A model generated the notes under the pieces. The model was not told the DNA's origin. It made no database searches and saw only the letters and a list, made by a program, of their open reading frames with translations. A DNA stretch of 64,000 bases from assembly GCA_937925655.1 (NCBI GenBank), contig CALAMC010000110.1:41958-105957 (forward strand). The letters are read 5' to 3'. Position numbers and translations under genes: made by a program. Shown in pieces: positions 31,652 to 40,517 of the stretch (position 1 is its first letter; every line of letters begins with the position of its first letter). Origin of the DNA: an uncultured candidate division Zixibacteria bacterium (GTDB lineage Bacteria; Zixibacteria; MSB-5A5; GN15; PGXB01).

Positions 31652-33466
31652 TTATTCTATTTTTTTGTGTTCCCGGGGCAGGGTAATGGTGAAGCTCGTT
31701 CCCTGGCCAACTTTGGATTGCACCGTAATTTCGCCCTGATGAGATTCGATAATTTTGCGGCAATTGGCCAGACCCAGCCCATGCCCCGAATCCTTGGTGG
31801 TATAATGCGGAGTAAATATCTTGCTCAAACCTTCTTCGGGAATACCGCAACCGTTGTCGGCGACCGTGATTTCGACCCGGTCTTTTTTGCGGTCATACGA
31901 TGTTGAGATATCAATATGGTGCTTGTAGCCGCTGTCTTTGCCTTCGGTTTCGGCCCGGTCGTCGGTGGCATCGGCGGCGTTATTAAGCAGATTCATCAGA
32001 ACCTGTTGTATCTGTCCGACGTCGATTTCGATGGGCGGCATTTCGGTGTCGAGGTCAAACGTAAAGTCAACCTGTTTGAATCGGGCCTGCGGTTTAATGG
32101 AAAAGAGGAGGTCTTCAATCAGGAGTTTGAGGTCATAACTGATAACCTCGGTTTCGAGTTTGGAAAAGTCCATCAGGCCGTCGGTGAACCGTTTCATTTT
32201 TTTGATGCTTTCAATTATCTGAACGGTATTTCGTCGGGCCTTATCCGAAGAGCCTTTGTCGATATTGAGGGACAGGAGTTCGGCGTTATTGGCGATGATG
32301 GTCAGATAATTGTTGAGTTCGTGGCCGATGGACGCGGCCATTTCTCCCCGGGCCACCAGTTTTTCGGAGAGGATGACATATTTTTCCATGATAATCTTTT
32401 CGGTGATGTCTTCGATGATGAGAATCAAACCGTCGCCACCATAGGGTATCTCGGTGGTGGGTGAAATTTTGATCGACAGAACCTTTTCTTCGTAGCCGGT
32501 ATTATGAAAATACCGGGCGTCTTCATAGGACTGGTTGGTGGTGAGGGCGACGTCGATCATCTGCCGCCATTTGGGTCGTTCCGATTCCGGAATCAAGCTG
32601 AGAAATTTCGTAGGCGCGATGCGGGGATGATATGCAGTGATATCATCTTTGTTTTTTTCAAGAGTCGCCAAGGCGGCGTCGTTTATGGATATTACGTTGT
32701 ATGTCGAATCGATGACGACGATACCGACCGGGGAATTATTTACCACGGTTTCGTTGTATTTCTTCAGGGCCAGAACGTGGTCATACAGACCGGCGTTATG
32801 AATCGCATTGGCCGCCTGCTGGGCGAACAATTCGAATAAAAACAGATCCGATTTCAAGAACAGTTTGGCCTGGGAAGAATTGTCCAGATAAATGATGCCG
32901 ATGACGCTGTTTTTGATTTTTAAGGGGACGCACATGATGGAGCGAAGGTGCAATTCCCGGACTGATTTCTGGCCGGCGTAACGCTCGTCGGACTGGGCGT
33001 CGGAAGTATAGACGGATTTTCCGGATCCGGCGACCTGGTCGGCGATGGAATTGGAAATCTTGAAATCCTCATCCATCAGGGCCTCTTTGCAGAGATTGAA
33101 AGCCGTTTTAAACTGCAGTCTGTTGGTGTCGTCCAGTAACATGATAAAGCCGCGTTCGGCCGAAAGCAGCTCAATGGCTTTTTTCATGACGACCTGCAGA
33201 ATGTCTTCAAGAACAAGCGATGAATTGACCGCCTGCGAAACATGCAGAAGCCCGCGCAAATCATCCAGCGATTTGGTGGCGGTGACTTCGTCCTGCTCGA
33301 TGCGCGGGTTGGCGCCGGCTATTTCATCAAGGGCGGCTTCCATTTCGGCCAGGGCATTGCCTGATTCCGCAACTTTTAATCGCTGGGTATTCTCGTCAAT
33401 CGGGCCGGAGTCGTCGAAAATAATGTCCGGCTTAAACTTGGTTGTATTTCCCTGAAACTCGTCCAT
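31652..33466 (-). CDS. GAF-PAS sensor histidine kinase
   Basis: 604 residues, no membrane helix. A GAF domain (~85-230; LSAERGFIMLLDDTN ... SIMCVPLKIKNSVIGIIYLD), a PAS domain (~240-355; NSPVGIVVIDSTYNVISIN), a HisKA region with phospho-acceptor His in MAASIGHELNNYLTII, and an HATPase domain (NLLNNAADAT, DNGCGIPEEG, GHGLGLANC). It senses an internal signal and phosphorylates a partner not found here. The adjacent Ser/Thr kinase gene follows with no gap. A nested inverted-repeat structure lies in its leader at 33481-33554. Confidence 0.92.
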   Translation of the reverse strand: MDEFQGNTTKFKPDIIFDDSGPIDENTQRLKVAESGNALAEMEAALDEIAGANPRIEQDEVTATKSLDDLRGLLHVSQAVNSSLVLEDILQVVMKKAIELLSAERGFIMLLDDTNRLQFKTAFNLCKEALMDEDFKISNSIADQVAGSGKSVYTSDAQSDERYAGQKSVRELHLRSIMCVPLKIKNSVIGIIYLDNSSQAKLFLKSDLFLFELFAQQAANAIHNAGLYDHVLALKKYNETVVNNSPVGIVVIDSTYNVISINDAALATLEKNKDDITAYHPRIAPTKFLSLIPESERPKWRQMIDVALTTNQSYEDARYFHNTGYEEKVLSIKISPTTEIPYGGDGLILIIEDITEKIIMEKYVILSEKLVARGEMAASIGHELNNYLTIIANNAELLSLNIDKGSSDKARRNTVQIIESIKKMKRFTDGLMDFSKLETEVISYDLKLLIEDLLFSIKPQARFKQVDFTFDLDTEMPPIEIDVGQIQQVLMNLLNNAADATDDRAETEGKDSGYKHHIDISTSYDRKKDRVEITVADNGCGIPEEGLSKIFTPHYTTKDSGHGLGLANCRKIIESHQGEITVQSKVGQGTSFTITLPREHKKIE

Positions 33467-33480
33467 ATTTGTTTACCCCA

Positions 33481-33554
33481 GTCCTGCCATAAGGCTAGTA
33501 GTTTAGTTATTTATCGGCAAAAAACGACCAACTCTTAAGTTGCCGAGGCAGGAC
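33481..33554 (-). promoter_or_regulatory. nested stem-loop in the leader of the histidine-kinase gene
   Basis: Three nested inverted repeats: outer GTCCTGCC/GGCAGGAC (33481-33488 with 33547-33554), middle TCGGCAA/TTGCCGA (33514-33520 with 33540-33546), inner CAACT/AGTTG (33529-33533 with 33538-33542, an alternative to part of the middle stem). The outer stem ends 14 bases before the start codon at 33466. It may be an RNA control element; no known riboswitch class was recognised. Confidence 0.5.
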
Positions 33555-33733
33555 GCATGCCGATAGCCATGTGCCGAAATATTAAATTTAGCCGGTCAAT
33601 TTGATAAGGTTGATCGGGGGATCAATTATGCCGGTTTCAGTGTCGGCAACAGCATGAAATACAATGGATTATGTGACAGGCGAGGATGCTTTACATAAAA
33701 ATGCGGCGGGAATAAAGACCCGTCAATCCAGAA

Positions 33734-35485
33734 TCAATATATTCGACCGATTCTGACATAAAGCCGGGGAGAAGCCCCGGACCTGTCCAGACGCTGGGCG
33801 ACATTCAATCTGATATCCTCGTTGATGGATAGCCCCACGCCGAGGCAATGTTTGACATCGAAATCACTAAGGTCGCGAATACCGTCCCCGATTTGAGCGA
33901 CGTTATAAAATAGCCAGCCGTCAAGATCGCTGTGGGGCAGGTCTATATGGTATTCAATATCGGCCATCCAGAATTGGTCGCCGAAATATTCTTTATGGCG
34001 ATAACCATATAGTGTTCCCAGCCCGCCCATGAAGAATTTTTTGTGCATGGGCAAAATGCCGTCGGCCGAACCGATCGCCACGCGAAGCAAAAGCCCGGAA
34101 TATTCATTAAGTCGCTGATAGCGTATCCCGGTGGCAAAAAAACGAGTGTAGTCAAAATCACCGCTCCAACTATCCGGCGACCATTCGATTTCGCCGTGAG
34201 CCGTCCAGAATGACTTTTCCATTTCATCGCTTAAACCGGGAGATTTGTAATCGATTTTGAATTCCATGGCCGTCAGGTCCTTTTCATGAAACTGCTCGCG
34301 GGCCAGTTCTTCGGGGTTCTCACCGAAGGCATAAAAATTTTCGGGAAACCTTTTGGAGCCGCCGCACAGTGACCACAGGTTGCGATGGGCCTCAAGCCAG
34401 CGGTGACGTTCGCCGCGCAGACCGATTTCGTAACGGTTGCCGGGAAACGGTGTCCAGCGAATAAAGCCATAGCCGCCGCGCGCTTCATAAAAGTCCTTAT
34501 AGTCCTCCGTCGCGATTAAGGCGAAGAAGGTATTTTCGGCGTTGGAAATAATCCAGTCATCGGGCGAAGCCAGCCATTGATAAATGTTGCCGCCGAAGGT
34601 GAGAGGTCTTGGCCGTAAAAAGGATTGTTCGAAGCCGAGGAAATAACGCCATCTTTCGGAGGCGAAGGCATAGCCACCGTAAGCCGTAATCGCCGGGTAC
34701 AATGAGTCCTTGTCGAGGTATTTTATGCCGAGATATGGTGCGGCGCCGTCCACCCGGTTATAATAAAATTTGGCAATAATCGGGAAGTTTTGCTCATACT
34801 GCCAGCTTTTATTCCATCGTCCTTTCCAGCCTTTGCCCTCAAAGTCGGTTTCCGCGAATTCGCCATAAACGGTAGCCTTTGTAGAACCTGTGATGGCTCC
34901 GTTTATGGCGACGATATCGCCGCGAATGACGGCGTTGTCACCGAGGATTACGTTGCCGAAAATGGCGATGACGTCGAGGTTTATTTCTCCGTCAATATGT
35001 ATATCCGACCAGAACCCGATGACCGAACCACGGACGAATTCGCCCTTTCGGATATTCATGTCCCGGTCGACTTCAATGACATTGCGGCGGCGGCTGATCG
35101 AGGTGGACGAGCTCTCGACTTTGCGCGTAAAAGTAACCGTGACGTTGCGGTCGCGCTCGACGATGATCTCGGTTCGGTCGATGACGTCAAGCGGGAAATT
35201 GCGGTTGCCGATTCGAAAGGACTCATGATCCAGCATGAGATCGTCGCCCAGATAAATGATGTCGTTCGCCCGGCGGATATCTGATTCCTCGATGGTAGTG
35301 ATTATTTTGTTGTCGCCGTCGAAAAAAGTGAAGGTCACATTCCGGTTGGCGGCGGTGATTATTATATAAACCTGTCCGTCGGATGAAAGATTATAGCTTT
35401 TATAACCATCGGCGGCCATTGCGGAAACTGCGGCCAGAATAATTATAAAGAAAAAACATGAATTTATCATTTTATAGAAACTCAT
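33734..35485 (-). CDS. outer-membrane beta-barrel protein with polymer-forming-like N-terminal repeats
   Basis: 583 residues from the second ATG (35485), which is five bases from GGAGG; the ATG at 35488 is too close. Signal peptide ends near VSAMA. An N-terminal beta-rich region is followed at ~145-205 by bactofilin-like short repeats (VRGSVIGFWSDIHIDGEI, VIAIFGNVILGDNAVIRGDI). Residues ~215-583 look like a barrel; KKFFMGGLGTLYGYRHKE matches the G-G-x-x-x-L-x-G-Y motif of Omp85/surface-antigen barrels, and the C-terminus is aromatic. Its role may be export or envelope patterning. A stand-alone gene. Confidence 0.78.
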   Translation of the reverse strand: MSFYKMINSCFFFIIILAAVSAMAADGYKSYNLSSDGQVYIIITAANRNVTFTFFDGDNKIITTIEESDIRRANDIIYLGDDLMLDHESFRIGNRNFPLDVIDRTEIIVERDRNVTVTFTRKVESSSTSISRRRNVIEVDRDMNIRKGEFVRGSVIGFWSDIHIDGEINLDVIAIFGNVILGDNAVIRGDIVAINGAITGSTKATVYGEFAETDFEGKGWKGRWNKSWQYEQNFPIIAKFYYNRVDGAAPYLGIKYLDKDSLYPAITAYGGYAFASERWRYFLGFEQSFLRPRPLTFGGNIYQWLASPDDWIISNAENTFFALIATEDYKDFYEARGGYGFIRWTPFPGNRYEIGLRGERHRWLEAHRNLWSLCGGSKRFPENFYAFGENPEELAREQFHEKDLTAMEFKIDYKSPGLSDEMEKSFWTAHGEIEWSPDSWSGDFDYTRFFATGIRYQRLNEYSGLLLRVAIGSADGILPMHKKFFMGGLGTLYGYRHKEYFGDQFWMADIEYHIDLPHSDLDGWLFYNVAQIGDGIRDLSDFDVKHCLGVGLSINEDIRLNVAQRLDRSGASPRLYVRIGRIY

Positions 35486-35555
35486 CATAACCTCCGGGTT
35501 TTATGAAAACCGGTATATCTATATTAGAATTAGACAGATTGGCAATATAAAAGTT

Positions 35556-36122
35556 TCATTCACTCTCCGGAAACCGGGCGATATAATCGGCGAGAGCCTG
35601 GCGGTGAGAGGCGAAAGCAATGTCGCCCGGCAAATCGGTGAGCTTGAAAAAGCGCACTTCGGCGGCATCATCTCCGGCGGCCAGCTTTCCGCCGGTAATA
35701 CGGGCAAGGTACAAAATCAGAACGGCGTTGGTGCGAGGGTCATCATTGCCGGAATATACGTCGAATAGCCGGTCGATTTGTATGTCCAGCCCGGTTTCTT
35801 CTTTGAGTTCACGGACAGCGGTTTGCGAAGGGTGCTCATCAAATTCCATGAATCCGGCGGGAAGGCACCAGGAGCCGATTTTCGGAGGCGCCGATCGTTT
35901 GACCAGCAGAATTTTTCGATCATCGACGATCATGGCCCCGGCCGCGGGCGTCGGATTGTGATAATAGACATAGCCACACCCGTCGTTGCCGCATTGCAGG
36001 CGGAGTTTGTGGTCCAGTTTGCGTTCGATAAAAGGACTTCCGCAAACGGGGCAGTATTTAAATCCGAAATTATTGTATTTTCTTTCGAACAGCGATTTTT
36101 CATCAAATTTGTCATGTGCCAT
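35556..36122 (-). CDS. Nudix hydrolase with N-terminal zinc ribbon
   Basis: 188 residues. A zinc ribbon (CPVCGSPF ... CGNDGCGYVYYHNP) precedes a Nudix domain. The Nudix box is complete: GFMEFDEHPSQTAVREL then KEETGL, fitting G-x5-E-x7-R-E-U-x-E-E-x-G-U. The arrangement resembles NudC-like NADH/NAD-RNA pyrophosphatases and related ADP-ribose hydrolases; substrate not fixed. Its start overlaps the end of the phosphatase gene by 11 bp, so it belongs to the same operon. Confidence 0.9.
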   Translation of the reverse strand: MAHDKFDEKSLFERKYNNFGFKYCPVCGSPFIERKLDHKLRLQCGNDGCGYVYYHNPTPAAGAMIVDDRKILLVKRSAPPKIGSWCLPAGFMEFDEHPSQTAVRELKEETGLDIQIDRLFDVYSGNDDPRTNAVLILYLARITGGKLAAGDDAAEVRFFKLTDLPGDIAFASHRQALADYIARFPESE

Positions 36123-38370
36123 TACCGACCCCGTCGTTCACTTTCAAAATGATTATGGTTGTGTCGTCGCGCGGTGGATCCGATGAATCAAACTGCGCCA
36201 CGTCTTTGACAAGGTTGTCAATGATTTTTTGCGGAGGGAGGTGCCGATGATTTATGACGAATTCAATGATTCGGTCTTCACCGTACTCCTCGTCGGCCTC
36301 GTTTTGAGCCTCGGACAAACCATCGGTGTAAAAAAACAGCAGGTCATTGACATGCAGGGTAATTTCGGCGGTTTCATAGGCCGCGCCGGGGAATGCGCCG
36401 ATCAGCATGCCGCCTCGTGAGAGCAATTCATGAGAACCATCGCCCCGGACCAAAATCGGATAATTGTGCCCGGCGTTGGAATATCTAAAAGTTCGGGTTT
36501 GCGGCATAAACTCGCCATAAAACATGGTGGCGTACTTTTCTGCGCTGGTCGATGCAACCACGTATTCGTTGACATTCTGTAGCATACGCGACAACTCGTT
36601 TTTATTTTGCACTTCGGAGTGCAGCATGGCCTGAATCTGGGCCACCAGCAGAGCCGCCGGAACGCCTTTGCCGGAGGCGTCGGCGATGACTATCGAGAAT
36701 GCCCCGTTACCGTGATTGATGAAGTCATAGAAGTCACCCCCGATGGTCCGTGACGGTTTGGAGAAGGCTTTCAGGTCGAACGTCTCCGACGCCGGCGGTT
36801 TTTTGGGAAGGAGCTCTATCTGAATCTGCCGGGCCATGGCGATTTCTTCTTCCAGAACCTGCTTTTCCAGGGAATCGGCGTACAAACGCGCGTTGGTCAG
36901 AGAGGTCACCAACTGATTGGAGATGACACCCAGCACAGTGATATCTTCGGCGTTGTAGCGGTAGCCGGATTCTTTTTCCGTCAGGGCCAAAAAACCCAAC
37001 AGATGGTCGCTGTCCTTGAGGGGTAAGATCAATTGGACCCGACGTTTGCTCAATTGCAGAAGGAGGTTGCTGTCCCGGGCGTATTCGCTAATGCGGTCCA
37101 GTGGCTCGGGAGCGTCGAGTTGACCGATGGCGCCCAAAAGGGAGTCGTCACGGCTGATAATCGAGCGATTGGGGAAATCATCGGATGCCAGAAGGACATA
37201 TTCCGCGAGTATGTCATCATACATTACGAAATAGACCCGCTGTATAAGGATGGTCGTCTGCAACGTTTTTTCGATTATGGCCCGCACGCGGGCGGGGTCA
37301 AAAACGGAAATCATACTGCGGGACAATTGGCCCAGGACGGTGCGGTAATCGGCCCGGGTTTTCATGAATAACTTCTTTATCAAGTTGTCGATTCGGTTCA
37401 TGATCGGCTGATAAAGAATCAGGGCCAGGACGATGAAAGCAACGTTGACAATTTTGGTTTCCTCGCCGAACAGGTATGTCACAAAGCGATCCATCTGGCC
37501 GACCAAGAGGACATAGCCGCCGACCAGTATCCCGGACGTGACGGTATAAGCCAGCGACTGCCGAAAAATGAAACTGACGTCCAAAAACTGATGCCGGATG
37601 ATCGACCAGGCAATCGCCCCCCCGCCGATGATCAGAGCGGCCATCACCGCCAGGCTGACTACGGTCGGAGACATTTCGATCGACAACAGGCGCGGTATCA
37701 GAATGGTCATCGTCAGGATGAACACGGAAATGGAGAGCCCCCAGATGAAGACGTTGGTCTGGCGGCGGATTTGTTTGTTTTCAATCAGGGCTTTGCCCCG
37801 GATAAGATAGTACACGGCCAGTCCGACATAAACCAGGTTGATGAATGAGAACAGGGCGTTTTCCGAGCTCAACAGCAGGCTGAACCCGAGCACGACCCAC
37901 TTCATTATGTAGGATAACGGTTCCAAAATCAATCCCCAGAAACCGCCCGATGATTCAACCTCGAAAAGATGCAGAACCCGTTCTGGATTGCGAAATAGCA
38001 GAACCAGCAGGAGGTGAAACAGCTGGGGGAAAAATATCAGGTAACGCAGGCGACGCCATTTCATATATGATAACCGGTCGATTGGAAACACCCAGCTGAA
38101 TAAAAGAAGTGTTGGGAAAAACAGTTCCCAGATATAAAGGAGGTTATAAACGAAGGATTCCTCGAAGGGAGCGCCGACGGCGACGTTTGGTTTGACAATG
38201 GTGCCCAATGCCATGAAAATCGGCCCGAGCCCCGCAAAAAAGAGCATGGCTCCGGCGATACGATTAGCCCGGACGGAGGGATTGTCCCGGACAATGGTAT
38301 AGGCCAGAAACAATAGAATGCCGCCGAAAACGAAGTACATCGGCGTTGTTATCGCCTTCAGGAATTCCAT
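36112..38370 (-). CDS. membrane-bound RsbU/SpoIIE-type protein phosphatase with GAF domain
   Basis: 752 residues. About eight N-terminal membrane helices (residues 10-330), a GAF domain (~360-495) and a coiled linker EEEIAMARQIQIELLP that leads into a PP2C/SpoIIE domain with GGDFYDF, IADASGKGVPAALL, FYTDGLSEA and DDTTIIIL. The Asp residues bind Mn/Mg. It should dephosphorylate a STAS anti-anti-sigma factor such as the one encoded at 38890-39225, linking a membrane signal to partner switching. Downstream of the RsbW-like gene by 17 bp. Confidence 0.92.
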   Translation of the reverse strand: MEFLKAITTPMYFVFGGILLFLAYTIVRDNPSVRANRIAGAMLFFAGLGPIFMALGTIVKPNVAVGAPFEESFVYNLLYIWELFFPTLLLFSWVFPIDRLSYMKWRRLRYLIFFPQLFHLLLVLLFRNPERVLHLFEVESSGGFWGLILEPLSYIMKWVVLGFSLLLSSENALFSFINLVYVGLAVYYLIRGKALIENKQIRRQTNVFIWGLSISVFILTMTILIPRLLSIEMSPTVVSLAVMAALIIGGGAIAWSIIRHQFLDVSFIFRQSLAYTVTSGILVGGYVLLVGQMDRFVTYLFGEETKIVNVAFIVLALILYQPIMNRIDNLIKKLFMKTRADYRTVLGQLSRSMISVFDPARVRAIIEKTLQTTILIQRVYFVMYDDILAEYVLLASDDFPNRSIISRDDSLLGAIGQLDAPEPLDRISEYARDSNLLLQLSKRRVQLILPLKDSDHLLGFLALTEKESGYRYNAEDITVLGVISNQLVTSLTNARLYADSLEKQVLEEEIAMARQIQIELLPKKPPASETFDLKAFSKPSRTIGGDFYDFINHGNGAFSIVIADASGKGVPAALLVAQIQAMLHSEVQNKNELSRMLQNVNEYVVASTSAEKYATMFYGEFMPQTRTFRYSNAGHNYPILVRGDGSHELLSRGGMLIGAFPGAAYETAEITLHVNDLLFFYTDGLSEAQNEADEEYGEDRIIEFVINHRHLPPQKIIDNLVKDVAQFDSSDPPRDDTTIIILKVNDGVGNGT

Positions 38371-38387
38371 TTCTTAAGAGCCGATTC

Positions 38388-38807
38388 TCAAATTTTCTTG
38401 GCGATCGTGACCCGTGTTCCATCCTTAAGGAATTTTACGTCGACCCGGTCCATCAGGGAACGGACGATAAATATACCTCGCCCGACCTCCTTGAGCAGGT
38501 TCTGTTCATCGATCGGACTTTCCAGGTGCTCGATGTCAAACCCGGTGCCTTCGTCGGTTATGGTGATCTCAACCACAGAATCAGTCTTTCCGATTTCGAC
38601 AGCAACCTCCTTGTCGGGATCGGATTTATTTCCGTGGATAATGCTGTTATTGACCAGTTCCGTGACACAAATGGCGATGTCCGCGATGGTCGTCTCATCG
38701 GTTCCGAAACCGCGCAATATACCCTCGATGAAACTATCCACGTCAGGAAGAAATTCTTCCTGCGAGGGTATTCGTATCGTGTTATCCACGATTATGGGCT
38801 TTTTCAT
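38388..38807 (-). CDS. RsbW/SpoIIAB-like anti-sigma factor serine kinase
   Basis: 139 residues, an HATPase_c_2 domain: N-box ELVNNSIIHGN (~70), G1 ITDEGTGFDIE and G2 VGRGIFIVRSLMD. Such proteins bind a sigma factor or other target and phosphorylate the STAS partner on Ser. The gene lies between a STAS gene (upstream) and an RsbU-like phosphatase (downstream), making a complete partner-switching set. The usual sigma-factor partner is not encoded in the window. Confidence 0.93.
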   Translation of the reverse strand: MKKPIIVDNTIRIPSQEEFLPDVDSFIEGILRGFGTDETTIADIAICVTELVNNSIIHGNKSDPDKEVAVEIGKTDSVVEITITDEGTGFDIEHLESPIDEQNLLKEVGRGIFIVRSLMDRVDVKFLKDGTRVTIAKKI

Positions 38808-38889
38808 TCTTATATTTCCATATACGCAAAAAGGGCAGATCGGGATGCAACCTACCCTTTTGGATTGATTTCATGCCGGTGCCGGTTCT

Positions 38890-39225
38890 CTAAAAGGATG
38901 CAATCGCCTCATCCACCGAATCGTGGGCTTCAAATACTGTAACCAGCTTAGTGATGGTCAACAATGATTGAATTTTGTCGGTCACATTGGCCAGTTTCAA
39001 TTCCCCGCCGTTGTTTCTCATGGTTGTCAAACCGGAAATCAGAATGCCCAGACCGGTTGAATTCATCCACTCCACTTTGGCCAGATCGATAATTACTTTC
39101 TTATTGCCGTTTTCCACGCATTCATGAAGTTTCTCATGGAGAATAGTGGCGTCTGGTCCGCCCATAATTTTGCCTTTGGGTTGCAACACGGCCACACCGT
39201 CCTTGATAAAATCCGTCAAATTCAT
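38890..39225 (-). CDS. STAS-domain anti-sigma factor antagonist
   Basis: 111 residues from the ATG at 39225, preceded by GGAGG ten bases upstream; a longer frame reaches 39249 but the ribosome site lies inside it. The phosphorylation loop MNSTGLGILISG carries the conserved Ser and the fold matches SpoIIAA/RsbV proteins. Phosphorylated by the RsbW-like kinase and dephosphorylated by the RsbU-like phosphatase encoded just downstream. It is first in the operon. Confidence 0.94.
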   Translation of the reverse strand: MNLTDFIKDGVAVLQPKGKIMGGPDATILHEKLHECVENGNKKVIIDLAKVEWMNSTGLGILISGLTTMRNNGGELKLANVTDKIQSLLTITKLVTVFEAHDSVDEAIASF

Positions 39226-39249
39226 ACCCTGAATTCCTCCGCATACCAT

Positions 39250-39820
39250 TTAATTATTGAACCTTAAGTTATCCTAAACCCCGGAATTTTAAATATATTA
39301 TCCTAATTGAAAGTCCAAAAAAGCGCCCCTTAAGTCAAGTCTTTTTAGCAGTTACCTCTGCGATAATTGTTTGCCGTACAGAAGATAATCAGCCCCAATT
39401 CATGGCACATTTTTCGGCCCAGATCGTTTTATAAGATGGGCATTGAATATGGAGTCATCTGAATATTATCTGCAAGCCGCCCATTGCCAGAAACTTATGA
39501 GCCCCGGAGTATTATGGTGGTGTGGGACAACGACGATAATACCTGACACAACTAAATAATGAGGGGTCAAAGCATATGATATACAATATATTGCGATTAT
39601 TTTTACAAAATCTTGTTTTTTTTATTGACATGGAAGGCGAAAATGGATAGACTCGTTTTCGCTCTTTGGCTGGCACATCCGACAGGAGTCCCCGGGGAGT
39701 TGTGGCGAGCATAATACCAAATACGGCAATGCCTTAGGGTCAATTGGAACGTTATATGGGTATTTTGTGCCACTAAATAAAAAAGTGATATCAACCGCGA
39801 TTGTTTGAGGGTAGATTATA
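39250..39820. other. 571-bp intergenic region between the STAS and thyX genes
   Basis: No convincing gene. It is AT-rich with frames broken by stops. A candidate + strand promoter is TTGACA (39625-39630) with TAGACT 17 bp later (39648-39653). A hairpin GCGAAAA/TTTTCGC (39637-39643 with 39656-39662) and a palindrome TCCCCGGGGA (39689-39698) follow. It could hold the thyX leader or a small RNA; nothing is proven. Confidence 0.4.
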
Positions 39821-40507
39821 ATGAGCAACAGCAATTTAACAGGGATGGATGCGATGCCTCAAATAGCAAGGTGGCCGGTCATTGAACTGATGGCCATTAC
39901 CCCCAATGCCGAACAGGTTATTGAGCTTGCCTGTCGGACCTGCTATCTGTCTTTTCACCGTTATGATCCGCCGAATTCGACGGAAGAGCTGATCCGGAAG
40001 GTGATCCGGAAGAAACACCATTCGGTATTGGAACACGCTTCAGCTACGTTTCGCATCAAGGGAGGCTCACGCGTTTTCACCCATGAGATGGTTCGGCATC
40101 GTTTAATGTCGCCATCCCAGGAATCCCAGCGATATGTCGAATACGGCAAGACTAAACCGTATGAAATAGTTGTGCCGCCGTCGATTGAACAAGCGGGCTT
40201 TAATGACCGATATAGTGATATAGCGGCCCGGTGTGAGCAGTTATATCATGAAATGGTGGCGGCCGGGGTACCCAAGGAAGATGCCCGCTATGTTCTGCCC
40301 AACGGGACCACATCGGAAATAGTATGTTCGGCCAATTTCAGGGAGTTTCGGCATATTTTTTCCGTCCGCTGCAATCCCCGGGCTCACTGGGAAATCAGAC
40401 GGATATGTTTGATGATGCTAAAGATATTGATGCAGGAAGCGCCTATCGTGTTCGGTGATTTTGTTATCGATGAAGAAAACATGTCGGCCACGCTGATTGA
40501 ATCATAA
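39821..40507 (+). CDS. thyX: flavin-dependent thymidylate synthase ThyX
   Basis: 228 residues. The ThyX signature R-H-R-x(7)-R appears as RHRLMSPSQESQR at 92-104, with EHASATFRIKGGSRVFTHEMVRH before it. It methylates dUMP to dTMP using FAD, NADPH and methylene-tetrahydrofolate. No thyA is seen. GAGGG precedes the ATG. nrdJ follows after 10 bp, so two steps of DNA-precursor synthesis are joined in one operon. Confidence 0.96.
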   Translation: MSNSNLTGMDAMPQIARWPVIELMAITPNAEQVIELACRTCYLSFHRYDPPNSTEELIRKVIRKKHHSVLEHASATFRIKGGSRVFTHEMVRHRLMSPSQESQRYVEYGKTKPYEIVVPPSIEQAGFNDRYSDIAARCEQLYHEMVAAGVPKEDARYVLPNGTTSEIVCSANFREFRHIFSVRCNPRAHWEIRRICLMMLKILMQEAPIVFGDFVIDEENMSATLIES

Positions 40508-40517
40508 GGAGGACATC

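Noticed and set aside
39250..39820. A cobalamin riboswitch or tmRNA before thyX/nrdJ.
   Set aside because: No B12-box-like sequence and no tmRNA-like ends were found.
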